Virus record (IMG/VR): IMGVR_UViG_3300021599_000985
Span: 1 to 34,342 of that record
Direction: 5' to 3' (one strand)
Length of the DNA stretch: 34,342 bases
DNA from: a virus
Shown here: positions 1 through 5,969 of the stretch, piece by piece
Numbering within the stretch: position 1 is the stretch's first letter
Layout of the letters: each line of letters opens with the position of its first letter
Program-made: the position numbers and the translations under genes
The notes under the pieces: generated by a model
Database searches by the model: none
Told to the model about the DNA's origin: nothing
Seen by the model: only the letters and a program-made list of their open reading frames with translations

Positions 1-421
1 GGCATCCAGACAATACAATAACGCCTTCCGAGTATTCATTAAGTATCTCCCTATCAATACGTGGCTTGTGATAAAAGCCTTCGTTCCATGCGAGCTCTTG
101 CAAAATATTTATGTTCTCTAAACCCTTTTTGTTTTTAGCAAGTAGAATAATATGGTTATAGGCCTGAATTGATTTATCTGTTTTAGACGAACGATCAAAT
201 CTATCTGTAGGAGATATATACGCCTCTACCCCAAGTATAGGCTTTATACCCTGTTCCTTACAGGCTATTTGCATTTCACGATGTGAAGACAATGTTCCGT
301 GGTCAGTAATTGCTAATGCTGTTTGCCCAGCATCTTTTGCTGCTTTAACTAAGTCTGCAGGCGAATTAAGACCATCCATTAATGAATAGTATGAGTGAAC
401 ATGCAGATGTGTAAAACTCAT
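1..421 (-). CDS. dnaE: DNA polymerase III alpha subunit (DnaE-type), N-terminal part; runs off the left edge
   Basis: This is the N-terminal 140 codons of a replicative DNA polymerase of the bacterial C family. The PHP domain is clear: HLHVHS at residues 5-10 and ITDHG at residues 38-42 carry the metal-binding histidines and aspartate, followed by the typical GVEAY segment. In this family PHP precedes the palm and fingers, which would lie left of the window. The ATG shares its A with the TAA of the upstream 68-aa gene (TAATG), so the two are translationally coupled. With the phage DnaB, primase and SSB just upstream, it implies a largely self-encoded replisome. Family assignment is firm for PHP/DnaE. 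Whether the polymerase core is complete cannot be seen here. Confidence 0.93.
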   Translation of the reverse strand, partial: MSFTHLHVHSYYSLMDGLNSPADLVKAAKDAGQTALAITDHGTLSSHREMQIACKEQGIKPILGVEAYISPTDRFDRSSKTDKSIQAYNHIILLAKNKKGLENINILQELAWNEGFYHKPRIDREILNEYSEGVIVLSGC

Positions 422-627
422 TAATAACCGCCACAGCATTCGTTTCTAGTATGATAAAGTCTAATCTTTGTCATAGTTTTTTTATTTGGTGCATACAGGT
501 CTTCTTTGCAACAACCACATTTCATATGCCATTCCCTGGCAAAAAAATCATACACCGCACCGACGTAATTTTTGTATTTATTTGAAACAAAAGTTTCAAA
601 TGGATCAGGTATATCGTATGAAATCAT
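421..627 (-). CDS. Small cysteine-rich protein, unknown function, probably leaderless
   Basis: A 68-aa protein I do not recognise. It has a CGCC cluster around residues 37-40 and a CC pair near the C-terminus (ECCGGY), a spacing that could bind one zinc, plus an aromatic N-terminal half. It sits between SSB and DnaE and its stop overlaps the DnaE start (TAATG). There is no Shine-Dalgarno before its ATG. Instead a TAAAAT box lies exactly 6 nt upstream, so the transcript probably begins at or next to the ATG. A role in replication or as a DnaE partner is only inferred from position. The ORF is short, but its promoter and coupling to dnaE support it as real. Confidence 0.7.
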   Translation of the reverse strand: MISYDIPDPFETFVSNKYKNYVGAVYDFFAREWHMKCGCCKEDLYAPNKKTMTKIRLYHTRNECCGGY

Positions 628-633
628 ATTGTT

Positions 634-662
634 ATTTTAACAAATATTGCAGGGCCAGTCAA
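634..662 (-). promoter_or_regulatory. Promoter for the 68-aa gene and dnaE, leaderless type
   Basis: Reading on the minus strand, TTGACT (657-662) is followed by a 17-bp spacer and TAAAAT (634-639), with a TG one base before the -10 (extended -10). The predicted start falls at about 627, the A of the ATG, so the mRNA would have no leader. The -35 lies inside the terminator hairpin that ends the SSB transcript. Confidence 0.7.
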
Positions 663-676
663 TAGACTAGCCCTGC
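649..676 (-). terminator. Hairpin after SSB, probable terminator
   Basis: The 7-bp arms GCAGGGC (649-655) and GCCCTGC (670-676) pair perfectly. After one mismatch there is an inner AGTC/GACT stem and an AATA loop. It lies just downstream of the SSB stop codon. The following minus-strand bases are AT-rich but contain no solid T-run, so termination may be partial. The hairpin overlaps the -35 of the next promoter. Confidence 0.6.
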
Positions 677-687
677 ATTTATTTATA

Positions 688-1359
688 TTACCAATCTACG
701 CTTGAACTTGATTCAGAAACTTCGTCTGAAGATCCGCCTTCACCCATATAAAAAGCTTCTTGCTCAGCATATGGAACATGTCTTACAGCAGTTTTTTCTA
801 GATCAAATAGTTCTAGGCCAGAGAAGTCAAATTGTGCTTCGTCTTTTGCTAGAGGAATGATTGTATAACTTGTATCTGTTTTTGAACCGTTGCGCTTAAT
901 TCTCCACATCAGGTTAGTGATGCTTCCCATTTCGCCAGCATATTCAATTAATGTAGGTGTAATTGTTTTACCGCTTGTGCCTTGTGAAAGAATTGCGACG
1001 TATGGATCATTCTTTCCGTCATCTACCAACACGTTAATGTATAGTCGTGTTCTTGCTTTCCAGCCAGCCTTTGGATCCTTGCGGTGTTGTTCCTGTGCCC
1101 AGTCACGGCCTTCAGACTCCATTGTATCTAGAGCCTTGCGACGGTAATCTTTAGGGTTTGTATGCTCTAGTGCAATAAATCCACATCCGAGCTTATCATT
1201 ATAATTTGGTGAATCTGGGTCTAGCTCTTGAAGGAATCTAACCTTTACGCTTTCTCCGTCTTCAATTTTTAGCCAGCGTCCTTTGTTTTCATCTCCGCCG
1301 CTATATGTAGGCTTATCTAGTGCCTTGTTTAGGTCTTTTAGACCCTTTACTATACTCAT
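688..1359 (-). CDS. Single-stranded DNA-binding protein, gp32-like
   Basis: A 223-aa protein with the layout of T4 gp32-type phage SSBs: a short basic N-terminus (residues 1-16), a core beginning KGRWLKIEDGESVKVRF (26-42), a middle TRLYINVLVDDG strand (104-114), and a very acidic Ser/Asp/Glu tail ending in DW. That tail is the usual docking site for replication partners in this group (known of the family). C59 and H66 are present, but where many gp32-like proteins have a Cys-x2-Cys pair this one has D86 and Q89, so the zinc site looks lost. The start is supported by AAAGGAG before the ATG and by a nearby promoter. Its own promoter and terminator suggest stoichiometric expression separate from the rest of the replisome. 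Confidence 0.85.
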   Translation of the reverse strand: MSIVKGLKDLNKALDKPTYSGGDENKGRWLKIEDGESVKVRFLQELDPDSPNYNDKLGCGFIALEHTNPKDYRRKALDTMESEGRDWAQEQHRKDPKAGWKARTRLYINVLVDDGKNDPYVAILSQGTSGKTITPTLIEYAGEMGSITNLMWRIKRNGSKTDTSYTIIPLAKDEAQFDFSGLELFDLEKTAVRHVPYAEQEAFYMGEGGSSDEVSESSSSVDW

Positions 1360-1404
1360 TTATTCTCCTTTGTAGTTGATGGTATAAATCCATCTGTATT
1401 TTTT

Positions 1405-1433
1405 ATTATATCACGAGTTCCAAGATCTGTATT
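1405..1433 (-). promoter_or_regulatory. Promoter for the SSB gene
   Basis: The minus strand has TATAAT (1405-1410) with a TG one base upstream. That TG belongs to the TGA stop codon of the primase gene. The -35 at 17 bp is weak (AATACA, 1428-1433), as is common with extended -10 promoters. It gives a leader of roughly 40 nt ending in a good AAAGGAG site. Confidence 0.6.
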
Positions 1434-2409
1434 CTATGTCGGATACAGAATTTTTAATACAGGCTCTAATCTCTTCGTCGGTCAAATCACCTGCATCTTT
1501 TGCACCATGAGGATATATCTTACCATATTCATACGAAGACCACAATAGGTCTTTATTTCTTAATCTATTTGCTATGCTATATCCAAGCTCTCTGCCTGCT
1601 AAATCATTGTCCGTCATTATGGTTATTTTATTAAAATATCTATTAAGCAATCCTTGCTGCTCTACTGACAAAAATCCGCCTAGGGTGGCCACAACGTTTG
1701 GAAATCCCGCCTGATGAACTCTTATTGCATCAAAATTAGATTCTACTACAATTACATGATTGCCAATTTTTTTTGCACGATGTATGTTAAACATAGTTTT
1801 GCTCTTAGGAAGGTTTGTGCTGTTCTTAAAAGCCTTACCCTCAATAGATCTTCCTACAAGTCCTATTGGAATACCGCTAGGGCTGTGAACTGGCGTTATT
1901 ACCATTGACATATTTAAAGAATATCCCAATCCGAAGTGCTTCATAGAGTCTTCGTTTATTCCTCTTGAGATTAAATAATCTTTTGCTGCACTAGAATTTA
2001 AAAGATTTAAATGCAATCCGTCTAAAGTTTCTTGAGAAAACTCTTCAAAGTCTGGCTTATCTTCAAACATACCAGAGACTATCTCGTCAAAATTATTTAA
2101 TATCTCTGCCTCTTGGGATAAAATAAATCTCATTGCTTGAAAATCATTTTTGTTTAAAACACGCTTTACTAGTTCTATTAATGTTCCAGACTCTCCACAT
2201 GAGGGGTTAAAACAAAGCCATGCACCAGTGCTTTTATTTATGCAGCAAGAAGCAGTATGTCTATTTGAATGAAATGGGCAATAGAACATTACCTCGTTTC
2301 CAGGTTCCGCCGTTATATCAAGACCTAAGCTTTTTACAATTGACTTGATATGGTTGGGCGCATACTGCGTGGAATCAATTTTCCTTGCGTTATGCCCTCT
2401 GATAGCCAT
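1411..2409 (-). CDS. DNA primase with CHC2 zinc finger and TOPRIM domain
   Basis: About 332 aa from the chosen start. The N-terminal zinc finger has C44-x2-H47 (CPFH) and C66-x4-C71, a slightly wider second pair than in bacterial DnaG. The TOPRIM domain follows, with VIVVESNFD carrying the catalytic glutamate and MTDNDLAG carrying the DxD metal site. It ends without a DnaB-binding C-terminal domain, as in many phage primases. It makes RNA primers for the phage replisome. I chose the ATG at 2409, preceded by a purine-rich AGGAAAG stretch. An upstream ATG at 2460 is in frame but has no ribosome site. Even so, the start overlaps the preceding gene by 76 nt in another frame. The TGA stop forms part of the SSB promoter. 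Confidence 0.88.
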   Translation of the reverse strand: MAIRGHNARKIDSTQYAPNHIKSIVKSLGLDITAEPGNEVMFYCPFHSNRHTASCCINKSTGAWLCFNPSCGESGTLIELVKRVLNKNDFQAMRFILSQEAEILNNFDEIVSGMFEDKPDFEEFSQETLDGLHLNLLNSSAAKDYLISRGINEDSMKHFGLGYSLNMSMVITPVHSPSGIPIGLVGRSIEGKAFKNSTNLPKSKTMFNIHRAKKIGNHVIVVESNFDAIRVHQAGFPNVVATLGGFLSVEQQGLLNRYFNKITIMTDNDLAGRELGYSIANRLRNKDLLWSSYEYGKIYPHGAKDAGDLTDEEIRACIKNSVSDIEYRSWNS

Positions 2410-2636
2410 GCCTTCTTCTTTCCTACGTATACTCCATAAAGTGTCATTAAGAACACCCATGTCTGACCGTCAAATTCTATCGAAAATGCTGTGTCTATGT
2501 CAAGTACCCTAGCGTACCCTTTGCTTCTCATGTCATGACTAAGCATGTTTTCGTACTGGTATTTTAATCTAGGTATACCAGAATCGTCAGCAAACTCAAC
2601 CCTTACTTGAAATCTTTTTATCTGTTTGTGATTCAT
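2334..2636 (-). CDS. Small protein between helicase and primase, unknown
   Basis: About 100 aa from the ATG at 2636 (MNHKQIKRFQ). A longer reading from 2678 would run deeper into the helicase gene and is less likely. The visible pattern is beta-rich (RVEFADDSGIPRLKYQ, IDTAFSIEFDGQTWVFL) with a basic C-terminus. I do not recognise the family. It overlaps the end of dnaB by 41 nt and the start of the primase by 76 nt, both out of frame, so the three are likely co-translated. Position suggests an accessory primosome component, but nothing in the sequence proves it. No strong ribosome-binding site is visible. Confidence 0.6.
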   Translation of the reverse strand: MNHKQIKRFQVRVEFADDSGIPRLKYQYENMLSHDMRSKGYARVLDIDTAFSIEFDGQTWVFLMTLYGVYVGKKKAWLSEGITQGKLIPRSMRPTISSQL

Positions 2637-3864
2637 TTTGTTGGAACGGATTTTCGTAAATTTCCTTGACGATACCACGATTGATATCCCAGTCTAAATA
2701 AAAATTAAAATCGTGACCGTGTCTATTTTTTCTTGACACAATCTCAATCATATTAGTTTGAGGATATCTATGAACAGCCAGTGCCATGTCTGCATCGTAT
2801 TCAATTGCTTTTGACCATGCCACTTGAGACATCATCGGTGGATTATCTTGATCTGAAATGTCGTCTGCTGTTGCTGCAGTGATATCAATAATTGGAATAT
2901 TATTTGACACTGCAAGCATTTTAAACTCACGAGAAACGTTTCTATTTCTTTCTACTTCAGAATTAGAACGCTTGTTGTCATTAAATAGCTGATGATAATC
3001 TAATATAACTAAATCTGGCTTATGCTGATCAATCTTACCTTGAATTGTAGCAGGGGTTACTTCAGAATTTCCTTCATTTGAAATAAGAACAAAGCTGTTC
3101 TTTCCCTCAAACTTTTTGTTTCCCCACGACCTAAAGTCGTCAATATTAATATCTCCTTTTGATAAATCACTTGCACGAAATATTCCAGATCCGAGCATTG
3201 TAAATATGCGGTCACGCATGTTTTCGGGAGACATTTCAAGAGAAACAATCATAGGCTTAAATCCTTGTTCCCAAGCCTTACACGCTAGGTACGCCGTGAA
3301 CCAAGTTTTACCTTTACCTGGCCAGCCGATGGCGACAATTAAATGACCTGGAGCCATGCCCGTTGGGTATGCCTTATCGATTGCAGAAAAGCCAGTAAGG
3401 ATTCCTGGAGCTCCGCCCATTACCGCAGATCTATCTTTTACTGCTTGATAATGTCTTGCTGCATTTTCTACATCAATTATATCTAAATCTCTTACGTTAT
3501 TTGTATACCTGCTTAAATTTGCTAAGTCGCTTTGCATTTGTGCAAGGACTCTAGAGGCTGCATCTTCTTTTAATGCAGAACCTCCACGTATGATGATGGA
3601 CTTTAACTTATTAGAAATGAATTCATTTTTTAATTGGTCTAGGTAGTAACCTGTTTCGGCTTTAGAGTCTACTGGCTCAAAATCTTTGTGTCTTTCAATT
3701 AAGATTCCAACCTCTGGGACTGCTTTAAACTTATAGTAATAACTCTTTAAGCTTTCCCAAATATCTCTGTGAGAAGTAAATAACTCGTCTACGTTATCCG
3801 CAAGCAGAGTGCTTATGTCTTTATTTTTACATACAGCAGATATTAATGTTGCCTCTGTATTCAC
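2596..3864 (-). CDS. dnaB: Replicative DnaB-type helicase
   Basis: A 422-aa RecA-fold hexameric helicase. An N-terminal helical region of about 120 residues, shorter than in bacterial DnaB, leads through a linker to the ATPase core. The P-loop GWPGKGKT is at 180-187, SLEM follows at 208-211, Walker B DLVILDY is at 284-290, and a later DADMALAV segment (357-364) matches the DnaB/RepA pattern. An SRKNRHG stretch near 377-383 probably holds the arginine finger. It unwinds the fork and recruits primase. The start is GTG at 3864, with GGAGGG upstream, and it shares a base with the stop of the previous gene (TAGTG). It is next to a possible loader gene and upstream of the primase, forming a primosome cluster. 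Confidence 0.93.
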   Translation of the reverse strand: MNTEATLISAVCKNKDISTLLADNVDELFTSHRDIWESLKSYYYKFKAVPEVGILIERHKDFEPVDSKAETGYYLDQLKNEFISNKLKSIIIRGGSALKEDAASRVLAQMQSDLANLSRYTNNVRDLDIIDVENAARHYQAVKDRSAVMGGAPGILTGFSAIDKAYPTGMAPGHLIVAIGWPGKGKTWFTAYLACKAWEQGFKPMIVSLEMSPENMRDRIFTMLGSGIFRASDLSKGDINIDDFRSWGNKKFEGKNSFVLISNEGNSEVTPATIQGKIDQHKPDLVILDYHQLFNDNKRSNSEVERNRNVSREFKMLAVSNNIPIIDITAATADDISDQDNPPMMSQVAWSKAIEYDADMALAVHRYPQTNMIEIVSRKNRHGHDFNFYLDWDINRGIVKEIYENPFQQNESQTDKKISSKG

Positions 3865-4178
3865 TATTCGCCCTCCACCATCTTTTTAGTCGCATCAAGC
3901 AAGATGCTGCGATTAACCTTATCTTTTTGTATTTCTTTATTCAAAACATCTATTCTGTCAAAATTGTTATAAAAAAAATTTAATGGGTGACCTGATTTAC
4001 TTGTACTAAAATAATACACTAAGAGCTCCTTGGCACGTTCGTAGCCTACGCTATCTATAACATCTTGCATTGCCCACTTTTCACGAAACTTGTTTATTGA
4101 AATAGACTTATTGTATTTTTCTTTATACAAAGAAATGTATAGGCCAATTAATACGTAAGGCTGTTTTTCATTTGCCAT
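3864..4178 (-). CDS. Small helical protein, candidate helicase loader
   Basis: A 104-aa basic, helix-rich protein with no domain I can name with certainty. The middle contains RAKELLVYYF followed by GHPLNFFYNNFDRI, an aromatic patch of the kind seen in small phage replication accessory proteins. Its stop codon overlaps the GTG of dnaB (TAGTG), so synthesis of the two is tightly coupled, and small genes in this position are often helicase loaders (general knowledge). The role is inference from position and coupling. Its ATG at 4178 is preceded by AAAGAG inside the previous gene, whose end it overlaps by about 11 nt. Confidence 0.6.
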   Translation of the reverse strand: MANEKQPYVLIGLYISLYKEKYNKSISINKFREKWAMQDVIDSVGYERAKELLVYYFSTSKSGHPLNFFYNNFDRIDVLNKEIQKDKVNRSILLDATKKMVEGE

Positions 4179-4371
4179 TATTTAACTCTTTTTCTACTTC
4201 ACGAGTTTTTTCAATTAGCTTTTCTTCAACAAATTTATAAACACGCTCTGTTGCGGAATTTACGTTTTCACCAGATCTGACATCATCTTCTACGCCAATG
4301 CCTATCTTAATGCTTTCGTAATTGCCAAGATTCCTTGTAAACGAAAGGTCCACCTTAACTTTCGTTGTCAT
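4168..4371 (-). CDS. Small acidic conserved-looking phage protein, unknown
   Basis: A 67-aa protein with a beta-strand start (KVKVDLSFTRNLGNYESIKIGIG), an acidic EDDVRSGENVNSATERVY segment, and a C-terminal charged helix (FVEEKLIEKTREVEKEL) likely to form a coiled coil. No enzyme motif is visible. The ATG at 4371 has AAGGAG upstream and overlaps the stop of the zinc-finger microprotein (ATGA). It belongs to the tightly packed early operon between the DNA-binding small proteins and the primosome, so a replication or regulatory role is plausible but unproven. Confidence 0.65.
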   Translation of the reverse strand: MTTKVKVDLSFTRNLGNYESIKIGIGVEDDVRSGENVNSATERVYKFVEEKLIEKTREVEKELNNGK

Positions 4372-4472
4372 TTATGCTCCTTCATATGTCTGCTTAAACT
4401 TTCGTGAGCAAATACGCCCCACCTAAGTTCCCAACTCTTCCCGCACTTTTCACATGTAAGTATTCTAGACAC
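4368..4472 (-). CDS. 34-aa zinc-finger microprotein
   Basis: A very short ORF with a GTG start at 4472, fitting exactly between the HTH gene (stop at 4474-4476) and the 67-aa gene. Its sequence has CEKCGKSW near the N-terminus and SRHMKEHK at the C-terminus, giving C-x2-C ... H-x3-H, a C2H2-type finger with a longer-than-usual 18-residue middle. GGAAGG lies 6 nt before the GTG, an excellent ribosome site. The stop TGA overlaps the next ATG (ATGA), so it also couples translation across the gap. Start, stop and spacing make it very likely a real gene. The function is unknown; nucleic-acid or protein binding is inferred from the fold. Confidence 0.72.
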   Translation of the reverse strand: MSRILTCEKCGKSWELRWGVFAHESLSRHMKEHK

Positions 4473-4473
4473 T

Positions 4474-4953
4474 CTACGCCTTCCATACAGGTACAAATCC
4501 GTTATCGGTCTTAGTATACAATATAATGTTGTGTTTGAAAAGACCCAATAATTCTGCCCTTGACGGAAGGTTTCCTGAATGCCCTGCGTCCAATATGTAC
4601 TGATGTATGTCCAAAATGTCCGATTCGCTAAATAAATATTTAGACCAATTTTTATTGTCTGGATCGCTAATAGAATATATCTTTACGGGTGTTTTAATTT
4701 TACCCTCTAGTATATAGTCTTCAATAGTTATCCTGTGTTTATTTAATAACGAAGCAACTTCTGAAATAGAATAAGCCTTAGACATATTTTTTTCAACCTG
4801 CGAATATGAATACAATACTCTTTTTTTACTTTCATAGTGCCAGGCAATGACTTCGTCTTTAGATCTTGAAGCTCTTAAAACCTTATGCACTTTTTCGTTT
4901 AAGAAGAAATACCGTAGTTCTTTGAGTTTTGATTTTCTAGTTTTTCTAGCCAT
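4474..4953 (-). CDS. Putative DNA-binding protein with MerR/excisionase-like helix-turn-helix
   Basis: 159 aa. A basic N-terminus (MARKTRKSKLKELR) precedes a middle domain with KAYSISEVASLLNKHRITIEDYILEGKIKTP, the pattern of a winged-helix/MerR-like HTH where helix 2 reads DNA and the IL-G-KI-P turn begins the wing. A YLFSESDILDIHQYI helix then completes the domain. It is probably a sequence-specific DNA binder acting as a phage regulator or replication accessory (inference). The ATG at 4953 overlaps the zinc-ribbon gene by 55 nt and has GGAAG immediately before it, closer than ideal, so the exact start is uncertain. It is followed by the zinc-finger microprotein, making three consecutive small genes with nucleic-acid-binding features. 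Confidence 0.75.
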   Translation of the reverse strand: MARKTRKSKLKELRYFFLNEKVHKVLRASRSKDEVIAWHYESKKRVLYSYSQVEKNMSKAYSISEVASLLNKHRITIEDYILEGKIKTPVKIYSISDPDNKNWSKYLFSESDILDIHQYILDAGHSGNLPSRAELLGLFKHNIILYTKTDNGFVPVWKA

Positions 4954-5084
4954 CTTCCGAAAGCACTCGTTTCTTTGTTAATCATATTACGTTTACCACA
5001 CAAAATGCAGAAAACTTCTACGTGAAGTTTTTGTGAAAAAACTCTATCTACAAACACTCTTCCACCGCATTTACCGCACCACAT
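4899..5084 (-). CDS. Zinc-ribbon protein
   Basis: 61 aa from the ATG at 5084. It opens with CGKC (residues 3-6) followed by GGRVFVDRVFS and then CILC (residues 27-30), a two-CxxC zinc ribbon, with a helical tail (FGRWLEKLEN). The start shares its A with the TAA of the metallophosphoesterase gene (TAATG). A GTG further upstream is in frame but would run into that gene. Zinc ribbons of this size in phages are often transcription- or replication-associated. No specific partner can be named. It overlaps the following HTH gene by 55 nt, which suggests coordinate production. Confidence 0.75.
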   Translation of the reverse strand: MWCGKCGGRVFVDRVFSQKLHVEVFCILCGKRNMINKETSAFGRWLEKLENQNSKNYGISS

Positions 5085-5884
5085 TATAAAGAAATCACTT
5101 TCCCGTCTACAACGCACGAATAATCTGGAGCAACATGAATCATTTGAATATGAGGATAGTCGTTTACAATATGAGCTATTGCAAATCCCTTTTGCCAGTC
5201 ATGGTGTTGGGTGTACTTCATTCCTGGACCCTTTTCATCACACATGTGTCCAATTTCATACCCACGAAGCGTTTCGCCCTCTCCATTATTTCTTAGTTCA
5301 TAAGTTACAAGGTGTGATGCAATTCTGTGTGAGTGTCCACGGATAAGAGATACTTGAAGATCTTCCATGTCTTTGCGAACAGAGCCAGTTGCGGAAATTG
5401 AAATTCCATGATGTACGTGAACGTCTCCGAAGCGTCGCTTTGGCAATGAATCATAGTATATGTATTCATATCCTAATGTATCTAAATTCCACAGGGTCTC
5501 TGGTGTAACCTCTTTTAGATAATCTGGAAGCTTAGCATCCATATAATTAAAAATACGAACATCGTGATTTCCTAATGCCGAAAACAATTGTGCCTCTGGC
5601 AACATTTCACGAGTCTTTGCATAGAAATCTCTTGCTCCCTTTGCTTCATGCCTCATCATCGGAACTATTAGATCTCTGCTGTCTGTCTTATGTAAATTTA
5701 AAAATTCCGCTGATCTTCCTTCTGTATACTTGCTGTAGCAAGCTTGATCATCAGTGTCTCCTAAATAATCCACTACGTCGGGCTTAAACCATTTCATAAC
5801 TTTAAACCACAGAGCAATCATTTTATCATCTTGATATGGGAATTGCTGATCTGAAGACAGCATCCATTTTAAATCGTTAGCCAT
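5084..5884 (-). CDS. Calcineurin-like metallophosphoesterase
   Basis: A 266-aa enzyme with the metallophosphoesterase motif series: SDQQ near 11-14 (D-x-Q where D-x-H is usual), GDTDD at 42-46, GNHD at 105-108, HHG at 158-160 and GHSH at 183-186. These residues bind a di-metal centre that hydrolyses phosphoester bonds. Relatives include nucleases, phosphodiesterases and protein phosphatases, so the substrate is unknown. It is the first gene after the late operon and heads the early/replication cluster behind a consensus promoter, so a DNA-processing role is a fair guess. The start at 5884 is supported by TAAGG six nt upstream. No signal peptide or membrane segment is seen, so it should act in the cytoplasm. 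Confidence 0.88.
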   Translation of the reverse strand: MANDLKWMLSSDQQFPYQDDKMIALWFKVMKWFKPDVVDYLGDTDDQACYSKYTEGRSAEFLNLHKTDSRDLIVPMMRHEAKGARDFYAKTREMLPEAQLFSALGNHDVRIFNYMDAKLPDYLKEVTPETLWNLDTLGYEYIYYDSLPKRRFGDVHVHHGISISATGSVRKDMEDLQVSLIRGHSHRIASHLVTYELRNNGEGETLRGYEIGHMCDEKGPGMKYTQHHDWQKGFAIAHIVNDYPHIQMIHVAPDYSCVVDGKVISL

Positions 5885-5905
5885 TAAATACCTTAATATA
5901 TGTAA

Positions 5906-5926
5906 AAAGTCGCAAGAAGCGACTTT
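5906..5926 (-). terminator. Intrinsic terminator at the end of the late operon
   Basis: A perfect 8-bp stem (5906-5913 with 5919-5926, core AAGTCGC/GCGACTT) with the 5-nt loop 5914-5918. On the minus strand it runs straight into TTTTT. It would stop transcription arriving from the structural genes. It lies just downstream of the promoter at 5938-5965, so transcripts from that promoter would begin with this hairpin. Confidence 0.75.
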
Positions 5927-5937
5927 ATGTTATATGA

Positions 5938-5965
5938 ATTATAACATAATGTTTTGACTTGTCAA
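5938..5965 (-). promoter_or_regulatory. Consensus sigma-70-type promoter for the early/replication operon
   Basis: The minus strand has a perfect TTGACA (5960-5965), a 16-bp spacer and a perfect TATAAT (5938-5943), with TG one base before the -10. It is the best promoter match in the window. It begins only about 4 nt after the stop codon of the last late gene. Its predicted start near 5931 gives a leader of roughly 46 nt that opens with the terminator hairpin and ends in TAAGG before the ATG at 5884. Confidence 0.85.
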
Positions 5966-5969
5966 TAGT

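Noticed and set aside
1378-1394. GATGG-N7-CCATC hairpin in the SSB leader as a riboswitch
   Set aside because: Five-base-pair stem only, with no conserved aptamer-like structure visible.
2410-2460. Upstream ATG for the primase at 2460
   Set aside because: No ribosome site, and it would lengthen the out-of-frame overlap to 127 nt. The ATG at 2409 has a purine-rich site and still includes the complete zinc finger.
5085-5117. GTG start at 5117 for the zinc-ribbon protein
   Set aside because: It would overlap the metallophosphoesterase end by 34 nt without a ribosome site. The ATG at 5084 forms a TAATG junction.
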